A stretch of 64,000 bases of DNA from CAXQZM01 sp965229645 (GCA_965229645.1 OZ245893.1:2232001-2296000), one strand, 5' to 3'. Positions 51,758 to 60,332 are shown, counted from the first letter of the stretch. A program made the numbers and translations. Notes: generated by a model not told the origin, from the sequence alone.

Positions 51758-52621
51758 TCAGGTTTTAGAGCTTCCCGCGCGTGCCGCCAGTATGTTTTTG
51801 ACCCGCTGCCCATAGATCCGAATGTTGACCTCATCGCTCAAAACCGTTCCTGGGTCTTCGCTGTAGGTCATGATCGCGGTCGTGCGAGGAATGGCACCCT
51901 CGACTTCTGTGACGCCATGGAGGGAATATCCGCCGCGGAATAGGGTGAGGGTTCCCGCCCTGCGACCGAAGGTCTTGGCAACCGACATATCGCCGCTGAG
52001 CAATCGTTGCACCCTCGCGACGTCCTCTGTTTCATCGGTTCTTGAGTTGGGGAGGAAGGCGAATTCTCCGCCCTTTTCCGCAGCTTGCAGCAACAGGGTT
52101 ATGGTGCACTCGGTCGTATCGTAGTGCCATGCATGCCAACTGCCGGGTTCGAGCGCCACAACATTCAGGGCCTGAAATTCGTCGGCGCAGCGGTAAAGGA
52201 CCCGCTTTTGCTGAACTTGACGAACGAAGTCGGTGAGAATGTCCGAATGGTAGAGCCGCTTCAACTTTGTCCGCGCGGGAATTTGATCATCGGCCAATTG
52301 CTGGCTGGTATGAACGAATTCCCCCTGACGCAGATCATCCTTCGCCGCCCCAGGGATCGCCTGGCCCTGATAGATCGTGCGCCGAATGGTCAAGGTCTCC
52401 GCTGTCGGCAACAGCGCGTTGGTTTCCTGCGCCAAAACCGCAATGGCCTCTGGCGTTAAAAAGTTATCGAAGCTGCACCAACCATGGGTTTGCATGTGCG
52501 CTTGACAGGTCGTCAAAAAATCCAATCCCTTGCCTTGGGTCAGATCCGCGATTGGATACCGTTCCAAATCGATCAGATCGAACCCCATGTCGGCGTGCTG
52601 ACCAAGTGCTCTTTCAGGCAT
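51758..52621 (-). CDS. HalD/BesD-like Fe(II)/2-oxoglutarate oxygenase
   Basis: A 287-residue non-heme iron oxygenase. The facial triad is the HYD of WHAWHYDTTECTITLLLQ and the later His in YSLHGVTEVEG, with 2-oxoglutarate Arg in AIPRTTAIM. Amino-acid halogenases of the BesD/HalD group have glycine in place of the aspartate. Here the aspartate is kept, so a hydroxylase is more likely. AGGAG sits six bases before the chosen ATG at 52621, which decides against the upstream methionines. Substrate unknown. Confidence 0.85.
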   Translation of the reverse strand: MPERALGQHADMGFDLIDLERYPIADLTQGKGLDFLTTCQAHMQTHGWCSFDNFLTPEAIAVLAQETNALLPTAETLTIRRTIYQGQAIPGAAKDDLRQGEFVHTSQQLADDQIPARTKLKRLYHSDILTDFVRQVQQKRVLYRCADEFQALNVVALEPGSWHAWHYDTTECTITLLLQAAEKGGEFAFLPNSRTDETEDVARVQRLLSGDMSVAKTFGRRAGTLTLFRGGYSLHGVTEVEGAIPRTTAIMTYSEDPGTVLSDEVNIRIYGQRVKNILAARAGSSKT

Positions 52622-52757
52622 AGGGTTCTCCTGATCCCAAGGGTTGTTAGCAACGCCTCTCATAGGTTTGTTCACGCGCGCCTCGCGGGCGGCGCTCCCA
52701 ATTGGTCGCTCGTTCTTAAAACGGCTGAATTTTCCGTTCTGTCCTTTCTGCGTCCCC

Positions 52758-52778
52758 CAACGCCGTTGGTATCAAACC
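52758..52778 (+). repeat. Right-end fragment of the dispersed repeat upstream of hisH
   Basis: CGCCGTTGGTATCAAACCTTC also occurs at 12766-12786 upstream of the receiver gene. The left ends of both are poorly preserved. It may mark an old insertion that separated hisH from an upstream hisB. Confidence 0.5.
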
Positions 52779-52821
52779 TTCGTGGCGGTGGGTATGAAAG
52801 CGCTGGATTCGCCTGCCGCTG

Positions 52822-52833
52822 CCCCTTAAGGGG
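52822..52833 (+). promoter_or_regulatory. Palindrome overlapping the hisH ribosome-binding site
   Basis: The bases CCCCTTAAGGGG form a perfect 12-bp palindrome six bases before the ATG of hisH. The AAGGGG half acts as the Shine-Dalgarno. As RNA the minimal pairing would be weak without a loop, so regulation by occlusion is doubtful. Confidence 0.3.
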
Positions 52834-52838
52834 CCGCC

Positions 52839-53456
52839 ATGGTCCTTACCGTCATCGACTATGGCTCGGGCAATATCCGATCTGTTGCCAAGGCCCTAGA
52901 GGCGGCGAGTGGCGAGGCCGTGCGCGTAACCGCCGATCCCAAGCACGTTGCCAGCGCCCGCCACTTGGTGGTCCCTGGTCAAGGGGCATTCGGCCAATGC
53001 CGCGCAGGGCTCCTGGCGATTCCAGGGCTCATGGACGCTTTGCATCAGGCGGTTTGCCACCATCGCGTGCCGTTTTTGGGGATTTGCGTGGGCATGCAAC
53101 TGATGCTTGAACGGGGTTTGGAAGACGGCGTGCATCCAGGGTTGGGCTGGATGCGGGGCGAGGTCGCGCAGTTGCGCCCAGGGCCTTCGCGGCTCAAAAT
53201 TCCGCACATGGGCTGGAATCAGATTCGCGTGGAACAGGACCATCCCGTTCTGGCCGATCTGCACGGACGGGACCTGTATTTTTGCCATTCCTTTGCCGCG
53301 CAAGGGGTCGCCGCGCCGCTGGCAACGACCGACTATGGCGGCCCGATCATTGCCGCCCTGGGGCAGGAAAATATGATCGGCGTGCAGTTCCACCCTGAAA
53401 AATCGCAAGGGGTCGGTCTCACCTTATTGCGGCACTTTTCTAAGTGGACGCCATGA
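52839..53456 (+). CDS. hisH: HisH, glutamine amidotransferase subunit of IGP synthase
   Basis: A 205-residue class-I amidotransferase. The nucleophile is in FLGICVGMQLMLERG and the His/Glu pair in GVQFHPEKSQGVG, with DYGSGNIRSVAKALEAA at the start. It supplies ammonia to HisF. It opens a tight run hisH-GNAT-hisA-hisF-hisE-HIT, with starts overlapping stops. The upstream gene on the other strand is an oxygenase, so hisB, often the neighbour in alphaproteobacteria, is missing here. Confidence 0.96.
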   Translation: MVLTVIDYGSGNIRSVAKALEAASGEAVRVTADPKHVASARHLVVPGQGAFGQCRAGLLAIPGLMDALHQAVCHHRVPFLGICVGMQLMLERGLEDGVHPGLGWMRGEVAQLRPGPSRLKIPHMGWNQIRVEQDHPVLADLHGRDLYFCHSFAAQGVAAPLATTDYGGPIIAALGQENMIGVQFHPEKSQGVGLTLLRHFSKWTP

Positions 53457-54016
53457 CAACCCCGAGCGGCATCCAGACGCGGCTCGGCGTCGAAATCGTC
53501 GAGACCTTGAACGACGCGGACCTGAGCGATCTGTGCGCCGCAACGGAAGACGCCATCGTGCGCGGTGGCGGCTTTGGCTGGTTGACCGTGCCCGAACGAT
53601 CCAAGCTGGAGGCCTATTGGCGCGGTCTGATGATGGTTCCTGGCCGCCATCTGATGGTCGCGCGTTTAGACGGCGTCGTCGCGGGCGCCCTGCAACTGCA
53701 CGAGGCGCCGAAAAATATGGAATCCCAGGCCACGATCGGCAAAATTCAGTCGGGCTTTACCGCCAGTTGGGCGCGCGGGCATGGGGTGGCGCGCGCGCTG
53801 GTTTGCCTGGCGATTGAGCGCGCGCGTGCCCTCGGTCTCAAGGCGTTGAAACTCGACGTACGGGCCACACAAACGGCGGCAATCACCCTGTTTCGCACCC
53901 TGGGCTTCACCCAATGGGGGCAGATGCCCCGCTATGCCCGAATTGACGACGCGTGGGTTGCGGGGCTCTACTTCTATATGGATTTGATCGACCATGATTC
54001 TCTATCCAGCCATTGA
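53453..54016 (+). CDS. GNAT-family acetyltransferase within the his operon
   Basis: A 187-residue GNAT fold: a central strand RHLMVARLDGVVAGALQLHE, the acetyl-CoA loop SWARGHGVARALVCLAIERA (R/Q-x-x-G-x-G/A) and a C-terminal strand LFRTLGFTQWGQMPRYAR. Such enzymes acetylate small molecules or proteins. Its ATG overlaps the hisH stop (ATGA), and its end overlaps hisA by 23 bp. The substrate is not clear. It is translationally linked to his genes. In some species another small gene occupies this position. Confidence 0.88.
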   Translation: MTTPSGIQTRLGVEIVETLNDADLSDLCAATEDAIVRGGGFGWLTVPERSKLEAYWRGLMMVPGRHLMVARLDGVVAGALQLHEAPKNMESQATIGKIQSGFTASWARGHGVARALVCLAIERARALGLKALKLDVRATQTAAITLFRTLGFTQWGQMPRYARIDDAWVAGLYFYMDLIDHDSLSSH

Positions 54017-54719
54017 TCTAAAGGACGGGCAGGTCGTCCGCCTGCTTCGGGGGGATTTGGACGCAGCAACCGTCTACAGCCATGACCCAGGCGCGACGGC
54101 GCATGGTTGGGCAGATTTGGGCTTTGCCTGGCTGCATGTGGTTGACCTGAACGGCGCGGTCGCGGGTCAACCCGTGAACGCCGCAGCGGTTCGGGACATC
54201 CTCCGCCGCGTTGGGGGCCGGATGCAGGTCCAACTCGGCGGCGGCATTCGAACTTTGGCCCAGATTGAAACCTGGCTGAGCGCAGGCCTGGCGCGTGTCA
54301 TTTTGGGGTCCGTTGCGCTTCGGGACCCAGCGTTGGTCAAGCAGGCGGCGCGCGCGTTCCCGGGCCAAGTCCTCGTCGGCCTCGACGCCCGAGACGGGCG
54401 GGTGGCAACCGATGGATGGATGAAGACGTCGGCGACCCTTGCCCTCGACCTCGCCAAGGAATTTGAAGACGCAGGCGTCGCGGCGCTGATCTATACCGAC
54501 ATTGGTCGCGACGGAGCGCTAACGGGTGTCAATATCGACGCAACCGTAGCCTTGGCGGCGGCAGTTTCGATCCCCGTCATCGCGTCGGGAGGGGTTCGCG
54601 ACGTGGCCGACTTGCGCGCCTTGAAAGCTGCGGCCGCCCCGATCGCTGGCGTCATTTCTGGCCGTGCCCTCTACGACGGTCGCTTGGACCCTGCGGCAGC
54701 CTTGGCAGCGGTGGCGTGA
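53994..54719 (+). CDS. hisA: HisA, ProFAR isomerase
   Basis: A 241-residue (beta/alpha)8 barrel that isomerises ProFAR to PRFAR in histidine synthesis. The first catalytic Asp is in LYPAIDLKDGQVVRLLRGD and the second in LIYTDIGRDGALTGVN. Phosphate loops are QLGGGIRT and IASGGVRDVADL. It overlaps the GNAT gene and the GTG start of hisF (4 bp). Confidence 0.96.
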   Translation: MILYPAIDLKDGQVVRLLRGDLDAATVYSHDPGATAHGWADLGFAWLHVVDLNGAVAGQPVNAAAVRDILRRVGGRMQVQLGGGIRTLAQIETWLSAGLARVILGSVALRDPALVKQAARAFPGQVLVGLDARDGRVATDGWMKTSATLALDLAKEFEDAGVAALIYTDIGRDGALTGVNIDATVALAAAVSIPVIASGGVRDVADLRALKAAAAPIAGVISGRALYDGRLDPAAALAAVA

Positions 54720-55477
54720 CGCTCAAAACGCGCCTCATACCTTGCCTCGATGTCCACGAGGGCCGCGTGGTCAAGGGCGTCAATTTCGTCGACTTGGTCG
54801 ACGCGGGCGACCCCGTGGCGCAAGCGCGGGTCTACGATGCCGCTGGCGCCGACGAATTGTGCTTCCTGGACATCAGTGCCAGTCACGAGGAACGCCCGCT
54901 CATCCTCAATGTTGTCCGCGCCACCGCTGAGCAGTGCTTCATGCCCCTAACCGTCGGCGGGGGGGTGCGCACGGTGGCGGACATGCGCAACCTTTTGCTT
55001 GCGGGTGCCGATAAAGTGTCGATCAACTCCGCCGCTGTCACCACCCCGCGCTTAATCGATGAGGCGGCACGCGCCTTTGGCTGCCAGGCGCTCGTGGTTG
55101 CGATCGATGCGAAGTGGACGGGCGAGCGTTTTGAGGTGTTTGTGCGCGGCGGGCGCGAGAATACGGGGTTGGACGCCCTTGCCTGGGCGCAGGAGGTGGC
55201 AGCGCGCGGGGCGGGCGAAATTTTGCTCACCTCCATGGACCGTGATGGCACCAAGGCGGGGTACGATATAGCCCTTACCCAGGCCGTATCGCGTGCGGTG
55301 CCGATTCCCCTCGTCGCCTCGGGCGGGGTCGGGACGCTGGACCATTTGGTGGCGGGCGTCCGCGACGGCGGCGCCGCTGCGGTTTTGGCCGCGTCCATTT
55401 TTCATTTTGGCACCTTTACCCTTGCCGAAGCCAAGGCCCATATGGCCGCAGCGGGACTGGACGTGAGGCGGCCATGA
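54716..55477 (+). CDS. hisF: HisF, cyclase subunit of IGP synthase
   Basis: A 253-residue (beta/alpha)8 barrel. The catalytic aspartates are in LIPCLDVHEGRVVKGVNFVD and LLTSMDRDGTKAGYDIALT. It turns PRFAR plus ammonia from HisH into IGP and AICAR. The start is GTG at 54716, overlapping the hisA TGA. The stop overlaps the hisE ATG by 4 bp. Confidence 0.96.
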   Translation: MTLKTRLIPCLDVHEGRVVKGVNFVDLVDAGDPVAQARVYDAAGADELCFLDISASHEERPLILNVVRATAEQCFMPLTVGGGVRTVADMRNLLLAGADKVSINSAAVTTPRLIDEAARAFGCQALVVAIDAKWTGERFEVFVRGGRENTGLDALAWAQEVAARGAGEILLTSMDRDGTKAGYDIALTQAVSRAVPIPLVASGGVGTLDHLVAGVRDGGAAAVLAASIFHFGTFTLAEAKAHMAAAGLDVRRP

Positions 55478-55806
55478 GCGCCCATCGCTTGGATCAGGTC
55501 TACGACAAAATCGCGGGCCGCGTCGCGGCCTTTGACGAGGGGCGGCTTGATCCCAAATCCAGGACCCATCGGCTCCTGCGCGAGGGTCGCGCCAAAATCG
55601 CCCAAAAACTGGGGGAAGAGGCGGTAGAAGTGGTGATTGAGGCGGTGAGCGGAGCCAGGAAAGATCTGGTCGAAGAATCCGCTGACTTGCTGTTTTTCCT
55701 GCTGCTCATGTGGGCCGAGCGAGGTATAAGGCCCGAAAAAATTTGGCACGAACTGAGCGAACGCCTCGGCTTGCCCGAGGACCAGGAACGCGCACGAAGG
55801 AAATAA
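55474..55806 (+). CDS. hisE: HisE, phosphoribosyl-ATP diphosphatase
   Basis: A 110-residue all-alpha MazG-like enzyme with KIAQKLGEEAVEVVIEAVSG, including the metal-binding EExxE/EAV helices, and DLVEESADLLFFLLLMWAERG. It removes pyrophosphate from PR-ATP. It is separate from hisI, as in many proteobacteria. It starts in the hisF stop codon and ends 1 bp before the HIT gene. Confidence 0.94.
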   Translation: MSAHRLDQVYDKIAGRVAAFDEGRLDPKSRTHRLLREGRAKIAQKLGEEAVEVVIEAVSGARKDLVEESADLLFFLLLMWAERGIRPEKIWHELSERLGLPEDQERARRK

Positions 55807-55807
55807 G

Positions 55808-56170
55808 ATGCAGACCTACGATCCAACCAACATCTTTGCCAAAATTTTGACAGGCGACATTCCGTGCGACAAGGTCGGGGAAAACGAGGTCGCCCTTGCC
55901 TTTCGCGATATCAATCCCCAGGCACCGACGCATGTTTTGGTGATCCCCAAAGGGGCCTACGTGTCCTTTGCAGATTTTACCGCCAAGGCTGACGCCAAGG
56001 AACAACTGGGATTTTGGCAACTGGCTGGTCAGGTCGCGAAGGCGGCAGGATTGGAGGAATCAGGCTACCGACTTTTGGCAAATCATGGCGCCCATGCGCA
56101 CCAGGAAGTGCCACATTTCCACATCCATATCTGCGGCGGGCGGGCACTTGGGCCACTATTGGCACCTTAA
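55808..56170 (+). CDS. HIT/HINT family nucleotide hydrolase
   Basis: A 120-residue histidine triad protein with EVPHFHIHICGGRALGP, the HxHxH of the HINT branch, and THVLVIPKGAYVSFADF. These enzymes hydrolyse purine nucleoside phosphoramidates. It follows hisE by 1 bp and closes the his operon. HIT genes are often found next to hisE in alphaproteobacteria. Confidence 0.94.
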   Translation: MQTYDPTNIFAKILTGDIPCDKVGENEVALAFRDINPQAPTHVLVIPKGAYVSFADFTAKADAKEQLGFWQLAGQVAKAAGLEESGYRLLANHGAHAHQEVPHFHIHICGGRALGPLLAP

Positions 56171-56301
56171 TTTGTCTTAAGGCGCTGATTTTCAAAACTT
56201 TTGCTTGCTTGTTCCTCAAGATTGTGCGCACGGCCCGCTCTATTGTGTTTTTTCGTTCAGGACTCTAACCGCGCATTTGTTAGAAACTTATTGATTGTTT
56301 T

Positions 56302-57408
56302 ATGTTTAACCGACAATCCCAAGACAGCGTAGAAGACGCGTCCCAGTCCCCATTCTGCGCGCAGGAATGGGCGGGCCAGCCCGTTGGGGTGATTCTGCGC
56401 GCCTATCGCGATTTCTACGGTCGAACGGTTGAGGATGCTGCGGCAGACTTGTGTATCCGCCGCGAGCATTTGCGTGCGCTGGAGGAGGGGGAACTGGAAG
56501 TTCTGCCCAAGGGCGGGTACGGCGAGGGGTTTGTCCTTGCCTACGCCAAGTACCTAGGCTTGCCCACCCGTCATATGGTAAGGCTCTATCGTGATGAGCG
56601 CGCTTTGCGCCCTGCGCAGTCTTCCGCTGCAGGGTCTCCAGACCTGCTCAGCGGTGTGGCAACGGTGTCCTACTCGCCGCGCTGGCCGTCTTTCGCTGTG
56701 TTGACCATCGCCGCCCTGCTCCTCGGCAGTTCTTATTTCGTCATGGCCGCCTACACGGCGACGACGAACCCCGACCGACCGACCTTAACGAGCTTGGAAA
56801 CGCAACCCCAGCAATACATCGTTCTCGAAACCGCCCGTTCGGCAGCAATAGACCAGACGCCAGTAAACCAGACGACAGGGTTAGCGCAGACGAGAGAGTC
56901 TGAAACGCTGACCGCGACCTTGGACCTGGGCAGGAACGTGAGCGCTCAGAACCTCGCGCAGAGTTCGGCGACGACGGCTGTTGATGGAACCATGAACGCC
57001 ACCGTCGATTTGACGGCAAACCAGGACCAAGTGACGGTCTACGGCGTTTCCGTGCCCTTGGCGCGGCCCGACCGCCGCAACCTAGAACCGTTGCCGCTGG
57101 AGGCGATTGATCAGCAGCATCGCGTGGTCATCTCTGCCCTCGGCCTTGCCTACCTTACGCTCGTCGATGATCGCAGCGATCAGGCCATTTTGCGCGCTGA
57201 ATACCAGCGCGGCGACCAATACAAAGTTCCCGATGGGCAGCGGATGCGGCTGATGACCGAGCATTTGGACCAAATCGAACTCATACTGGACGGCGTGTCC
57301 TACCGCATCCCGCGCGCGGTCGCGGCGCTCAATGAGCCCCTTGTTCTCGACCCCGATGTCTTGCCCTTGTCGAATGAGGTCTACCAGGTTGAGGATCAGG
57401 GTCTGTAA
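56302..57408 (+). CDS. RodZ-like protein: HTH, membrane segment, DUF4115
   Basis: A 368-residue protein. The N-terminal 110 residues hold a RodZ-type HTH (ILRAYRDFYGRTVEDAAADL, EGELEVLPKGGYGEGFVLAY). One membrane segment WPSFAVLTIAALLLGSSYF lies near residue 133. An acidic, Thr/Gln-rich periplasmic stretch leads to a DUF4115-like beta domain (residues about 270-345, AYLTLVDDRSDQAILRAEYQ). RodZ ties MreB to the cell-wall machine. It is transcribed toward prs, 126 bp away. Confidence 0.85.
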   Translation: MFNRQSQDSVEDASQSPFCAQEWAGQPVGVILRAYRDFYGRTVEDAAADLCIRREHLRALEEGELEVLPKGGYGEGFVLAYAKYLGLPTRHMVRLYRDERALRPAQSSAAGSPDLLSGVATVSYSPRWPSFAVLTIAALLLGSSYFVMAAYTATTNPDRPTLTSLETQPQQYIVLETARSAAIDQTPVNQTTGLAQTRESETLTATLDLGRNVSAQNLAQSSATTAVDGTMNATVDLTANQDQVTVYGVSVPLARPDRRNLEPLPLEAIDQQHRVVISALGLAYLTLVDDRSDQAILRAEYQRGDQYKVPDGQRMRLMTEHLDQIELILDGVSYRIPRAVAALNEPLVLDPDVLPLSNEVYQVEDQGL

Positions 57409-57409
57409 A

Positions 57410-57432
57410 AGACCTGCTCTAAAACGAGGTCT
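57410..57432 (+). terminator. Possible weak terminator hairpin after the RodZ-like gene
   Basis: AGACCT and AGGTCT form a 6-bp stem around an 11-base loop one base after the stop codon, followed by CTTTAC. The T tract is short, so termination is uncertain. Confidence 0.25.
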
Positions 57433-57534
57433 CTTTACAAAACTCGGTTCGGGTCTTAACCGCGTCGCGAAGCTAAACAAGCTGCCGTGTGCTGGCCTAC
57501 GGGTCCAGAGGTCATTGGGGGCAAGGAGAATGCG

Positions 57535-58470
57535 ATGAAGCTCGTATCTGGGACGGCCAATCGTCCCCTGTCGCAGGGCATTTCCCGCCACTTGGACATC
57601 CCCCTGACCCAAACCAATTTTCAGCGGTTTCGTGACCAGGAAGTCTTCGTCGAAATCATGGAAAATGTCCGTGGACAAGATGTCTTTTTGATTCAGCCAA
57701 CGTCCTGTCCAGCCAATGACAACCTGATCGAGTTGCTGGTCACGATCGACGCGCTCAAGCGCGGCTCGGCGGATCGCATTACCGCGGTCATTCCCTACTA
57801 CGGCTACGCCCGGCAAGACCGCAAGTCGTCGCCTCGGTCCCCCATTACCGCCAAACTAGTGGCCAACCTGATCGTGAACGCGGGCGCCGATCGTGTCCTA
57901 ACTCTGGACTTGCACGCTGGGCAGATTCAGGGGTTTTTCGACGTGCCGACCGACAACTTGTTCGCTGGCCCAACCCTGACCGCCGACATTCGCAAAACCC
58001 TGGGGTCTGGCGACCAAATCATGATCGTCTCCCCCGACATAGGCGGCGTTGTGCGCGCGCGGGCTTTGGCGAGCCGCCTGGGGTGCGAATTGGCCATCGT
58101 TGACAAGCGCCGGCCGCGTGCTGGGGTGTCGGAAGTTATGAACATCATCGGCGATGTTTCCCAAAAGGCCTGTATTTTGATCGATGATATTGTCGATTCT
58201 GGCGGCACGCTTTGCAACGCTGCCGAGGAGTTGATGGATCGGGGCGCAACCTCCGTCAGCGCCTACATCTCCCACGGTGTCTTTTCGGATCCGGCCGCTG
58301 ATCTGATTTCAAAGTCGGCCATTCGCGAATTGGTCGTGACGGATTCTATTCAGGCGACCGAAAAAATTCAGGCGGTCAGCAACATCCGCCATATCTCCAT
58401 CGCACCCCTATTGGGCGATGCCATCGGGCGGATTGGCAACAACGCCTCCGTTTCTGATCTATTTTCTTAA
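57535..58470 (+). CDS. prs: Prs, ribose-phosphate pyrophosphokinase
   Basis: A 311-residue enzyme that makes PRPP. The PRPP-binding motif is ACILIDDIVDSGGTLCNAAE, the ATP flexible loop YYGYARQDRKSSPRSPI, and the regulatory site VLTLDLHAGQIQGFFDVP. AAGGAG (57523-57528) is the ribosome site for the ATG at 57535, so the longer frame from 57487 is rejected. The next gene is rplY. PRPP is a substrate of the histidine pathway encoded nearby. Confidence 0.97.
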   Translation: MKLVSGTANRPLSQGISRHLDIPLTQTNFQRFRDQEVFVEIMENVRGQDVFLIQPTSCPANDNLIELLVTIDALKRGSADRITAVIPYYGYARQDRKSSPRSPITAKLVANLIVNAGADRVLTLDLHAGQIQGFFDVPTDNLFAGPTLTADIRKTLGSGDQIMIVSPDIGGVVRARALASRLGCELAIVDKRRPRAGVSEVMNIIGDVSQKACILIDDIVDSGGTLCNAAEELMDRGATSVSAYISHGVFSDPAADLISKSAIRELVVTDSIQATEKIQAVSNIRHISIAPLLGDAIGRIGNNASVSDLFS

Positions 58471-58493
58471 CCCCAAGAGATAAGGAGACTCCC

Positions 58494-59123
58494 ATGTCTG
58501 AAGTTCGCATATTTGACGCAAACCCCAAAGCGGATGCTGGTAAAGGCGCCGCGCGTGCCATTCGTCGCCAGGGCCGCGTTCCCGCCATCGTTTACGGGGA
58601 CGGTGGGGATCCCGCGATGGTTTCGGTCGGTCCAGTTGAGCTCGACAAAGGCCTGCGCGACCCGCGGTTTTTTTCCACCCTCATGCATCTCAACATCGAC
58701 GGCAAGGTCGCCCAGGTCCTCCCGCGTGCCGTGCAATTTGATCGGGTGACGGATCAGCCGATCCATGTCGATTTCATGCGCGTTTCGGATACGTCGCGGA
58801 TCAAAGTACGGGTCCCCGTCATTTTTGAAAACGAAGTCGCGTCCCCAGGAATGAAGCGGGGTGCGGTGCTGAACGTTGTGCGCAAAACGGTGGAAGTTGC
58901 CTGTCTAGCCAAAGATATTCCCGCCGCCTTTGCCCTCAACTTGACGGGCAAAGATGTCAACGACTCGCTCAAATGGTCCGACGTTGAGGTGCCCGATTCG
59001 GTCGTGCCGACCATTCGCGGACGCGACTTCGTCATCGCAACGCTGACGGCGCCGTCTGCCCTGAAACGCGCGCAGATGGAAGCGGCGCGTCAGGCCGCCC
59101 GCGACGGCAGCGTTGGCGAATAG
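58494..59123 (+). CDS. rplY: Ribosomal protein bL25 (Ctc/TL5 long form)
   Basis: A 209-residue ribosomal protein with the L25 domain (residues 1-95: GKGAARAIRRQGRVPAIVYG) and a C-terminal TL5/Ctc beta domain. It binds 5S rRNA. AAGGAG lies close before the ATG. In alphaproteobacteria it is normally followed directly by pth. Here a 392-bp repeat copy separates them. Confidence 0.96.
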   Translation: MSEVRIFDANPKADAGKGAARAIRRQGRVPAIVYGDGGDPAMVSVGPVELDKGLRDPRFFSTLMHLNIDGKVAQVLPRAVQFDRVTDQPIHVDFMRVSDTSRIKVRVPVIFENEVASPGMKRGAVLNVVRKTVEVACLAKDIPAAFALNLTGKDVNDSLKWSDVEVPDSVVPTIRGRDFVIATLTAPSALKRAQMEAARQAARDGSVGE

Positions 59124-59169
59124 GACCGCGCGGCCATTCGCGCGGGTCTTGGGCCAGGCAATGGCGCCA

Positions 59170-59561
59170 ATACCAACGGCGAAAAAAGTTGACACTTTTT
59201 TGGCCGTTTTGTGTCTCACGGCAGAAACGCTTCGCGTTTCGGCATTTCGAGGTCGCAGTCTCTACTCGCTCGCTATGCTCGCTCAGCCCGACGCTTTTAG
59301 GTGCGGTCTCTACTCTCTCGCTATGCTCGCTCAGCCCGACGCTTTTAGGTGCGGTCTCTACTCTCTCGCTATGCTCGCTCAGCCCGACCGCCGGACGGGG
59401 CCTTCGCTTATACCCCGAGGCGCGTGTCCTCTATTCTCGGGGCCGCGCGTTTGGAGCGCGGGCGTTCCCTGCGCCCTTCGGGCTTGGAGCCCGCTATGGG
59501 GGCCGCAGTCGCGGCCCTTATACCAGCGATCAAAAGAGTCATTCTGGGCCGCCGCTGGTAT
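59170..59561 (+). repeat. Modular dispersed repeat, longest uninterrupted copy
   Basis: This copy shows all modules: ATACCAACGGCG, the GTTGACAC palindrome, TTTTGTGTCTCACGGCAG (empty IS110 site, core CT at 59215-59216), the GAAACGC hairpin, three CTCGCTATGCTCGCTCAGCC units of which two lie in 48-bp tandem repeats (about 59260-59390), the CCCCGAG...CTCGGGG pair, the GCGCGTTTGGAGCGCGGGC unit, a GGGCCGC...GCGGCCC stem, and the end CGCCGCTGGTAT. It lies between rplY and pth without breaking either. Confidence 0.9.
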
Positions 59562-59618
59562 AAGCCCTTTGTTCGTTCATGGGGGCTGGCGCGCGCCTCG
59601 TTCGTTTAGAATATACGC

Positions 59619-60332
59619 ATGACCCCGCATCTGGTCGTTGGCTTGGGTAATCCTGGCAAAAAGTACGCCCGTAATCGCCACAATATCGGTTTTCGCGCCC
59701 TAGATGAAATCCACGCGTCGCAGGCGGGTTTTACTCCCTGGCGCAAAGATTTCAGCGGCTTGGTTGCCCAGGGCCACCTTGGGGGCCGCAAGCTCATTCT
59801 GCTCAAACCCCAGACCTATATGAATAAGTCGGGCGACAGCGTACGTCAGGCCTTGGCTTTTTTTAAGCTTAAGGCCGCGGACATGACAGTGATCTACGAT
59901 GAGATCGATCTGGCGCCCGCCAAGCTCCGCGTCAAGGTCGGGGGCGGTACGGGCGGGCATCGGGGCCTCAAGTCGATTGAGAGCCAGTGGAAAGACACCG
60001 GGTATCGGCGCGTGCGCCTGGGCGTGGGCCATCCAGGGCACAAGGCCCAAGTCGCCGCCTGGGTCTTGCACGATTTCCCTAAGGCCGATGAGACATGGAT
60101 TGCCAAGATGCTTCCCGCCCTAAGCCGGGAGTTGCCGCGCCTTCTGGAGGGGGACGATCAAGGTTTCGCCAGCCGCGTTGCCCAGGTATTGGTTCCCGTC
60201 AAACCACCCCAAAAAGCCCCAACGCGCTCGTCCACCCCCGCAGTCGATCAAGCGACCCAAGATCAGGCCACCACCGGATTTGCGGCGGCCTTCGCCAAGC
60301 TGCGCACCTGGGGTGCTGGGCCAAAACCATGA
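59619..60332 (+). CDS. pth: Pth, peptidyl-tRNA hydrolase
   Basis: A 237-residue enzyme with VVGLGNPGKKYARNRHNIGF (active His and Asn), the loop LLKPQTYMNKSGDSVRQAL and the Asp in VIYDEIDLAPAKL. It recycles peptidyl-tRNA. A Pro/Thr-rich extension of about 40 residues follows the usual end. It overlaps the DUF599 gene by 4 bp (ATGA). Confidence 0.96.
   Translation: MTPHLVVGLGNPGKKYARNRHNIGFRALDEIHASQAGFTPWRKDFSGLVAQGHLGGRKLILLKPQTYMNKSGDSVRQALAFFKLKAADMTVIYDEIDLAPAKLRVKVGGGTGGHRGLKSIESQWKDTGYRRVRLGVGHPGHKAQVAAWVLHDFPKADETWIAKMLPALSRELPRLLEGDDQGFASRVAQVLVPVKPPQKAPTRSSTPAVDQATQDQATTGFAAAFAKLRTWGAGPKP

Noticed and set aside
59184..59212. TTGACA within the repeat as a promoter -35 box
   Set aside because: It is the centre of the A-run/T-run palindrome, and no suitable -10 element follows at 16-18 bp.
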